Shown here: positions 6,680 to 10,894 of the stretch, in pieces
Layout: each line of letters opens with the position of its first letter
How positions within the stretch are numbered: position 1 is the stretch's first letter
From: Prevotellaceae bacterium
Lineage (GTDB): Bacteria > Bacteroidota > Bacteroidia > Bacteroidales > UBA932
Length of the DNA: 10,894 nucleotides
Direction: 5' to 3'
Assembly: GCA_031288885.1 (NCBI GenBank)
Contig: JAITQP010000238.1
Coordinates: 1-10,894, forward strand
The notes under the pieces: model-generated
Databases searched by the model: none
What the model was told of the DNA's origin: nothing
The model's input: the letters and a program-made list of their open reading frames with translations, nothing else
Translations under genes and position numbers: made by a program

Positions 6680-6831
6680 CATTCCGTTAGGAATGTATCG
6701 CTCGGTAGAAAAAAGCTACCAACCACAAGCCTGCATTCCGTAGGAATGCAACCCAAAGGAGGCATTCCTACGGAATGCCCGAACGACGGTGGCAATTCGT
6801 TTCTACCGAGCGATACATTCCTAACGGAATG
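6680..6831. repeat. Nested palindromic REP/BIME-like element with four small hairpins
   Basis: Perfect 32-bp inverted arms at 6680-6711 and 6800-6831. Within the whole there are four mini-hairpins: CATTCC-GTTA-GGAATG (6680-6695), GCATTCC-GTA-GGAATGC (6733-6749), GCATTCC-TAC-GGAATGC (6762-6778) and CATTCC-TAAC-GGAATG (6816-6831). The first two and last two are in opposite orientation. Such paired hairpins are typical of REP/BIME elements moved in trans by RAYT or IS200/IS605-type transposases; no transposase gene is present here. It lies between the PorV-like and cyclotransferase genes and could also stabilise or end the upstream transcript. Confidence 0.75.
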
Positions 6832-6903
6832 CTGAATGCAACCGCAACAATTTGCCGAGCTTGGGGAAAGTTTTTCCGCTGCAACAACGTCAGCTATTAC
6901 GTG

Positions 6904-7980
6904 ATGGCATATTTAAAAATGGTACGATTTTTTTTGGTTGGAACGGTGATGCTCCTTTTGGGCTCGTGCGGCGGCAAGGCGCCGCGCAGGAGCGTGCGCG
7001 ATATTGTGAGTACTATCCCAAGGCTACAGCTGGTAAGCCCCCAAAGGCAGATAAGCATAAAAAACAGCGAGCGCCTCACCGTAACCTACCTGCGCAACGG
7101 CGCTCAGTACGACTCGGTGGTTGTCTTTTTTGACGGCAGAAAAATTGCGCGCATGGCGGATACTACAGCCAACATTCACGTAGAGGCAAAAACGCTTGGC
7201 GCTAAGCAGCTGACGGTGGCGGCCTTTTTGGGGGGCACGGAGGCTGCGGCAGCAATAGTGAGCATCACCGTCCTTGCGCCCAGCGCGCCCAAGCTGCACG
7301 GCTACACGGTGGTCAACGCCTACCCGCACGACGAGCGCGCCTACACGCAGGGGCTGCTGCTGCACCGCGACGTGCTGTACGAGGGTACCGGCATTTACGG
7401 CCAGTCGGCGGTGCGAAAGCTCGACCTGAAGAGCGGCAGCGTGCTTCAGCAAAAGGCGCTGGACGGAAAATTTTTTGGCGAGGGCATTTGCATTCTCAAC
7501 GGTCTGCTCTACCAGCTCACGTGGCGCGAGCAAACCTGCCTTGTGTACAGCTGCGAAACGCTGGAGCAGCTCGCCACGCTGCGCTACTCCGGCGAGGGTT
7601 GGGGGCTTACCACAGACGGCTCCTATTTGATTATGAGCAACGGAAGCAACGTGATTAGCTTCCTGTCGCCCGCCGATTTTGTGGTGCGAAAGCGCTTGGA
7701 GGTTTACACCGACCGCAGCGCAGTGGGGCAGCTCAACGAGCTGGAGCTGATTAACGGCGAAATCTGGGCAAACGTTTACGGCAGCGACAACATTGTCCGC
7801 ATCGACACGGCAAGCGGCGCGGTAACCGGCGTGGTAAACCTCCAAAACCTGCTCCCACACAACCTGCGGGACAACAACACCGACGTGCTGAACGGTATTG
7901 CCTATAACGAAAAAACCGGACAGATTTTTGTTACCGGAAAAAGCTGGAAAAGGCTATTTGAAGTAGTGATTAATGATTAG
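6904..7980 (+). CDS. Glutaminyl-peptide cyclotransferase, lipoprotein (plant-type QC)
   Basis: Converts N-terminal Gln of exported proteins to pyroglutamate. With the start at 6904 it has 358 residues. Lipobox LLLGSC|GG (Cys22) predicts a lipoprotein. Residues about 45-125 form a beta-sandwich-like domain, followed by the five-bladed propeller of the plant-type glutaminyl cyclase family from about 130: YPHDERAYTQGL (about 140-151), LYEGTGIYGQS (about 158-168) with Glu160 as the expected catalytic acid/base, GEGWGLTTDG, LNELE (277-281), ANVYGSDNIVRID (about 289-301), LNGIAY and TGKSWKRLFEV. A longer reading frame opens at 6775 inside the palindromic element; its extra 43 residues would place charged sequence before the signal peptide, so 6904 (or ATG 6919) is preferred. 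The C-terminus runs into a heptad repeat that supplies the last codons and stop. The antiporter gene follows after 20 nt, so the two are probably co-transcribed. Confidence 0.92.
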   Translation: MAYLKMVRFFLVGTVMLLLGSCGGKAPRRSVRDIVSTIPRLQLVSPQRQISIKNSERLTVTYLRNGAQYDSVVVFFDGRKIARMADTTANIHVEAKTLGAKQLTVAAFLGGTEAAAAIVSITVLAPSAPKLHGYTVVNAYPHDERAYTQGLLLHRDVLYEGTGIYGQSAVRKLDLKSGSVLQQKALDGKFFGEGICILNGLLYQLTWREQTCLVYSCETLEQLATLRYSGEGWGLTTDGSYLIMSNGSNVISFLSPADFVVRKRLEVYTDRSAVGQLNELELINGEIWANVYGSDNIVRIDTASGAVTGVVNLQNLLPHNLRDNNTDVLNGIAYNEKTGQIFVTGKSWKRLFEVVIND

Positions 7981-7992
7981 CGATTAATGATT
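7965..7992. repeat. Heptad tandem repeat overlapping a gene end
   Basis: Four 7-bp units (AGTGATT, AATGATT, AGCGATT, AATGATT) overlap the 3' end of the cyclotransferase gene, encode its last residues (VVIND) and supply the TAG stop. The repeat continues up to the antiporter start. Confidence 0.65.
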
Positions 7993-8000
7993 AGCTGAAT

Positions 8001-10046
8001 TTGTCTGTCTTTGAAAACATCTTTACGCTCCCGTTGAGCAACCCTGTACTGCTGTTTGCGGTGGTATTGCTCATCATTTTGTTTGCGCCCATCATTTTTA
8101 CCAAGCTGCGCATTCCCTACATTGTGGGGCTTATTGCGGCGGGCATCATTGCGGGGCCGCACGGGCTGAACGTCATCTCGAGCGGCAGCAGCATCGACCT
8201 GTTCAGCACGGTGGGGCTGCTCTACATTATGTTCATCGCCGGCGTGGAGGTGGACATCAACGGCTTCAAGCGGAATAAGGTCAAGAGCCTCGTCTTTAGC
8301 CTCTACTCCTTCACCATACCCATGGCGCTGGGCGTTGTGGTGGGCATTTTTTTGCTCGGCTACAGCGTGGCAACGTCGGTGCTGCTGGCGTGCATGTTTG
8401 CCTCGCACACGCTGCTGACCTACCCCATTGCGAGCCGCTACGGCATTACCAAAATCCGGTCGGTGAGCATGACCGTTGTTGCCACCGTCATTATCGACAC
8501 GCTGGCGCTCCTGACGCTGGCGGTGGTGGTGGGCAACCATCGGGGCGAGCTGGACACGCTCCACTGGGTGCGGTTTGCGCTCCTGATGCTGGCGTTTGGG
8601 GTGGCGGTGCTGTTTGGCCTGCCGCTGGTAGCCCGCTACTTCTTCAAGCGCAACACCGACAGCATAGCCCAGTATATTTTTGTGCTGGCCATGATGTTTT
8701 TGTCCGCATTTTTTGCGCAGCTCATCGGCATGGAGGGGATTATCGGCGCGTTTTTGTCGGGCATTGCCCTCAACCGGCTCATCCCGAGCACGTCGGCGCT
8801 CATGAACCGCATAGACTTTGTGGGGAATGCGCTGTTTATCCCCATTTTTCTCATCAGCGTGGGGATGCTGGTTGACCTGCGCGTGCTGTTCACGTCGCTC
8901 TCCGCCGTTGCGGTGGCGGTGGTGATGACCGTAGTTGCCATTGCGGGCAAGTACATTCCGGCGTACCTGACCCAAAAAACGTTTAAGCTCAAGCTGGTGG
9001 AGCGCACCATGATTTTTGGGCTAAGCAACGCCCACGCCGCCGCCACGCTGGCGGTGGTGATTGTGGGGCGGCAAATTGAGCTCTTCAACAACGACGTGCT
9101 CAACGGCACCATCTTAATGATATTAGTCACCTGCGTTGTCAGCTCGTTTGCGACCGAAAAGGCTTCGCGCAGCATTGCCGCCGCCACCAAGCCCATCGTG
9201 GGCACGGGGCGCAAAGCCGGTAGAATACTCATCCCCGTGAGCAACCCCGATACCATTGAGCGGCTGGTGGAGTTTGCCATCATGATACGAAGCGAAATCA
9301 GCCACGAGCCGCTCTACGCCATCTACATTTCGGACAGGCAGCAGGCCGGCAAATCCCAGTGGGAGCACGGCGAGCGTATGCTCGAAAAGGCCGCCTTTAG
9401 CGCCGCCGCCAGCGACGTGGCGCTCGAAATGATCCACGAGGCGGACAACAACGCTGCGCGCGGCATCATAAAAGCCGCCAAAGACCACGCCATTACCGAT
9501 ATCGTTTTGGGGCTGCATCAGTCCTCCAGCTTTGGGGACACGCTGTTCAGCATGAGGCTAAGCACGCTGCTTAAGGGCACGAGCCAAACCGTGTTTGTGG
9601 CAAAGCTCCTGCACCACGCCAACACCATTCAGCGCATTGTGACCGTCATTCCGCCGCACGTGGAGTACGAGGCCGGATTTGTCAACTGGTTTTACCGCTT
9701 GGGAAACCTGCACCGGCAAACCAACGCCAAGCTGATGCTCTACAGCGATGAGCATACGCTGGAGGAGGTGCACCGCCTCAACCAGCGCAGCGAAAACGCC
9801 GTCGAAATACAGTGCGTGGAGTTTAACCAGTGGGCGCACTTCCACACGCTCGCCACCCTGCTCAAACCCGACGACCTGTTTGTGGTGGTCGCCGCCCGCA
9901 AGGCAGCCGTGTCGTACAACCCCGCCATGGAAAAGCTGCACAACGTGCTGGGCAGGTACTTTAGCAGCAACAGCATCATGATTATCTACCCCAAGCAGTT
10001 CGTCAGCGACGAGGAGCAGGTGAAGTTCCTGAGCGGCGGAAAGTAA
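8001..10046 (+). CDS. Cation/proton antiporter, CPA2 family, with C-terminal USP-like domain
   Basis: A 681-residue protein. Residues about 12-385 form a Na+/H+-exchanger-type membrane domain with about 12 hydrophobic helices: glycine-rich loop AAGIIAGPHGLNVI (46-59), FIAGVEVDINGFK (78-90), SHTLLTYPIASRYG (135-148), VIIDTLALLTL (163-173) with Asp166 as the likely ion-binding acid, GIIGAFLSGIALNR (246-259), and AGKYIPAYL with Lys317, where CPA2 antiporters carry a conserved Lys. Residue 165 is Ile, so the DD, ND or TD pair of relatives is not kept. Residues about 405-681 are soluble and alternate beta/alpha, resembling two universal-stress-like domains, probably a cytoplasmic regulatory tail. 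The start must be the TTG at 8001: an in-frame TAG lies at 7992-7994 and the first ATG would remove the first two helices. Probably exchanges Na+ or K+ for H+; the ion is not decided by sequence. Confidence 0.92.
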   Translation: MSVFENIFTLPLSNPVLLFAVVLLIILFAPIIFTKLRIPYIVGLIAAGIIAGPHGLNVISSGSSIDLFSTVGLLYIMFIAGVEVDINGFKRNKVKSLVFSLYSFTIPMALGVVVGIFLLGYSVATSVLLACMFASHTLLTYPIASRYGITKIRSVSMTVVATVIIDTLALLTLAVVVGNHRGELDTLHWVRFALLMLAFGVAVLFGLPLVARYFFKRNTDSIAQYIFVLAMMFLSAFFAQLIGMEGIIGAFLSGIALNRLIPSTSALMNRIDFVGNALFIPIFLISVGMLVDLRVLFTSLSAVAVAVVMTVVAIAGKYIPAYLTQKTFKLKLVERTMIFGLSNAHAAATLAVVIVGRQIELFNNDVLNGTILMILVTCVVSSFATEKASRSIAAATKPIVGTGRKAGRILIPVSNPDTIERLVEFAIMIRSEISHEPLYAIYISDRQQAGKSQWEHGERMLEKAAFSAAASDVALEMIHEADNNAARGIIKAAKDHAITDIVLGLHQSSSFGDTLFSMRLSTLLKGTSQTVFVAKLLHHANTIQRIVTVIPPHVEYEAGFVNWFYRLGNLHRQTNAKLMLYSDEHTLEEVHRLNQRSENAVEIQCVEFNQWAHFHTLATLLKPDDLFVVVAARKAAVSYNPAMEKLHNVLGRYFSSNSIMIIYPKQFVSDEEQVKFLSGGK

Positions 10047-10048
10047 GG

Positions 10049-10069
10049 AGAATTAAGAATTAGGAATGG
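10049..10069. repeat. Heptad repeat (AGAATTA type), left border of repeat-rich region
   Basis: Units AGAATTA, AGAATTA and GGAATGG start right after the antiporter stop. They are inverted relative to the heptads at 10676-10718, so the two sets bracket the repeat-rich intergenic region. Confidence 0.5.
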
Positions 10070-10094
10070 CGTTGTTGCAGCGCTGCACGCTTCG

Positions 10095-10106
10095 CGTCAT
10101 TGCGAG
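10095..10106. repeat. Fragment of the CGTCATTGCGAG dispersed repeat
   Basis: CGTCATTGCGAG is identical to the left terminus of the element at 10434-10586 but breaks off at once. A second stretch at about 10185-10199 (AATTGGCTCCGCCGAG-like) matches the interior of the same element (ATTGGCTTCGCCGAG at about 10501-10515), suggesting a decayed or interrupted copy. Confidence 0.45.
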
Positions 10107-10150
10107 ACCCGAACCCATATACGGGAAAAAAAGTGAAAAGACGAAATTTG

Positions 10151-10178
10151 TAATATGCTAATAATTATGTCTAATGCA
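10151..10178. repeat. 28-nt direct repeat, first copy
   Basis: Matches 10402-10429 with a single mismatch (27 of 28); the last 23 nt (TGCTAATAATTATG... onward) are identical. The two copies flank the four-hairpin element at 10209-10367. Confidence 0.8.
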
Positions 10179-10208
10179 GCTTTGTGAATTGGCTCCGCCG
10201 AGCTCCGG

Positions 10209-10367
10209 TTGCCCGTAGGGCAATAATATCAATAGAAAAAACAGAAACGGTTTATTTTCATTAGCCCGTAGGGCTTTAATATTATTTTCGTGCTTATTAA
10301 TCCCCTACGGGGAATAGAAAGAGGAGAAATTCTCCTCTTTCTATTGATATTGTTCCCCTACGGGGAA
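10209..10367. repeat. Second four-hairpin palindromic element (REP/BIME-like)
   Basis: Mini-hairpins: TTGCCC-GTA-GGGCAA (10209-10223), AGCCC-GTA-GGGCT (10263-10275), TCCCC-TAC-GGGGA (10301-10313) and TTCCCC-TAC-GGGGAA (10353-10367). The first two and last two are inverted, exactly as in 6680-6831, with the same CCGTAGG core. Next to the outer hairpins, AATATCAATAGAAA (10225-10238) and its complement (10338-10351) pair. A 33-nt perfect palindrome with a one-base centre lies at 10313-10345. Confidence 0.75.
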
Positions 10368-10401
10368 TAGGTGAGAGTAGTGGGATAACGCTCATTGTGT
10401 T

Positions 10402-10429
10402 TAATGTGCTAATAATTATGTCTAATGCA
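10402..10429. repeat. 28-nt direct repeat, second copy
   Basis: Partner of 10151-10178; the offset between copies is 251 bp. It is followed immediately by the MITE-like element at 10434. Confidence 0.8.
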
Positions 10430-10433
10430 ATTT

Positions 10434-10586
10434 CGTCATTGCGAGCGAAGCGACGCAACCCAGCGACGCACGCCTCGCGTTGCCTTGCCCGTATTTCTGG
10501 ATTGGCTTCGCCGAGGTCGCGATGGCGCAAAGCGTGCAGCGAGGCGGTAGCCTGCGAGGAGATTCCTCGCTACGCTCGGAATGACG
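10434..10586. repeat. MITE-like inverted-repeat element
   Basis: The left end CGTCATTGCGAGCGAAGCG (10434-10452) pairs with the right end CGCTACGCTCGGAATGACG (10568-10586) with two mismatches, about 153 bp in all, and the interior is GC-rich with further short inverted segments. Elements with such CGTCATTGCGAG ends are common dispersed repeats in bacterial genomes. Open frames read through it (SLRAKRRNP / VIPSVARNLL type peptides) are repeat artefacts. Fragments of the same family lie at 698-714 and 10095-10106. Confidence 0.65.
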
Positions 10587-10620
10587 GCGGAGGGCGGACA
10601 AAAGGAGGTAAGCAAAGGGC

Positions 10621-10662
10621 GAAGGGAGTAAAACGAAGGGAGCAAAACGGAGGGAGCAAGGC
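10621..10662. repeat. Three 14-bp purine-rich tandem repeats
   Basis: GAAGGGAGTAAAAC, GAAGGGAGCAAAAC and GGAGGGAGCAAGGC follow one another directly. Non-coding; no function is evident. Confidence 0.7.
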
Positions 10663-10675
10663 GCCGTTGCGTCAG

Positions 10676-10718
10676 CCTAATTCCTAATTCGTAATTCCTA
10701 ATTCATTCGTAATTCATT
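10676..10718. repeat. Heptad repeat (CCTAATT / CGTAATT), right border
   Basis: Units CCTAATT, CCTAATT, CGTAATT and CCTAATT, then CATT, CGTAATT and CATT. It lies between the repeat-rich region and the leader of the last gene. Reverse-complement units occur at 10049-10069. Confidence 0.65.
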
Positions 10719-10783
10719 TTGGATTTTATGTAATCAACATAATCATCAACCAATTAATTAACAACCAAAAAAAACAAAAAAAG

Positions 10784-10894
10784 ATGAAAAAGATGAAAAG
10801 AAGCATGATGTATTTTTTTGCGCTGCTGCTGCTTAGCGTGGCGGCGCAGGCGCAGGTAGGCATGTCGCCGGCCGGAGCGCAGGGCAGGGGCGCG
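10784..10894 (+). CDS. Exported protein of unknown function, N-terminus only (cut by window edge)
   Basis: Thirty-seven codons are visible, beginning at ATG 10784 after an A-rich leader (a second in-frame ATG lies at 10793). The product starts MKKMKRSMMYFFALLLLSVA and continues AQA|QVGMSPAGAQGRGA: a basic n-region, a hydrophobic core and a signal peptidase I site followed by Gln. Too little is present to name a family. The AT-rich 60 nt upstream may hold its promoter, but I see no clear TAnnTTTG box. Confidence 0.75.
   Translation, partial: MKKMKRSMMYFFALLLLSVAAQAQVGMSPAGAQGRGA

Noticed and set aside
6775..6903. Longer N-terminus for the cyclotransferase starting at ATG 6775
   Set aside because: The extra 43 codons begin inside the palindromic element and would bury the lipoprotein signal peptide; the lipobox fits a start at 6904 or 6919.
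7024..7860. 278-codon open frame antisense to the cyclotransferase
   Set aside because: Shadow of a well-supported gene on the other strand, with low-complexity composition.
7977..8975. 332-codon open frame antisense to the antiporter
   Set aside because: It is a His/Arg/Gln-rich shadow of a GC-rich coding strand, with no recognisable domain; the sense frame is a clear antiporter.
10110..10130. Terminator hairpin after the antiporter (CCC...GGG then A tract)
   Set aside because: The stem is only about 3-4 bp and the A tract is on the wrong strand for plus-strand termination.
10397..10687. Open frames across the repeat-rich region on both strands
   Set aside because: The predicted peptides (SLRAKRRNP, VIPSVARNLL type) come from the inverted-repeat element and recur wherever it inserts; no coding evidence.

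Overview
The window looks like a chromosomal stretch from a member of the Bacteroidetes, most likely Bacteroidales-like. The evidence is as follows: start codons preceded by A-rich leaders rather than Shine-Dalgarno sequences; promoter boxes of the Bacteroidetes type (TTTG / TAnnTTTG); envelope proteins typical of the phylum (an OmpA/PD40/TPR protein of PorE architecture and a PorV/PorQ-family barrel, both related to type IX secretion); a plant-type glutaminyl cyclase lipoprotein; and exported proteins that mostly carry Gln right after the predicted signal-peptidase cleavage site. Genes are roughly balanced to moderately GC-rich, and the intergenic DNA is AT-rich and full of small repeats.

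Layout. 1-335 (-): 5' part of an unidentified exported protein. 336-1388: no protein gene, but three tandem, related, highly structured units (about 418-643, 747-970 and 1135-1353). On the minus strand each looks like a small-RNA gene of about 220 nt. Two have good promoter boxes, all end in or near a U tract, and they share a rod-like fold even where the sequence has diverged. 1389-5313 (-): a three-gene operon, pssA -> TPR protein -> OmpA/PD40/TPR protein, with an ATGA overlap between the first two. 5314-5515: divergent promoter region. 5516-6613 (+): PorV/PorQ-family outer-membrane barrel. 6614-6903: heptad repeat and a nested four-hairpin palindromic element. 6904-10046 (+): glutaminyl-peptide cyclotransferase lipoprotein and, 20 nt later, a CPA2-type cation/proton antiporter with a cytoplasmic tail. 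10047-10783: repeat-rich, no credible gene; it holds a second four-hairpin element, a 28-nt near-identical direct repeat, a MITE-like inverted repeat, a 14-bp purine-rich tandem repeat and inverted heptads. 10784-end (+): start of another exported protein.

How the parts fit. Most genes concern the cell envelope: phosphatidylserine synthesis for the inner membrane, a peptidoglycan-binding OmpA protein, a periplasmic TPR scaffold, an outer-membrane barrel, and an enzyme that caps N-terminal Gln of exported proteins. Four other proteins in the window have the kind of mature N-terminus (Gln at +1) that this enzyme would modify.

The most unusual content is non-coding: the tandem sRNA-like array at 418-1353, and two four-hairpin elements that share the same architecture (two CCGTAGG hairpins facing two reverse-complement hairpins) although most of their sequence differs. 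All functional assignments come from reading the sequence; no database search was made.
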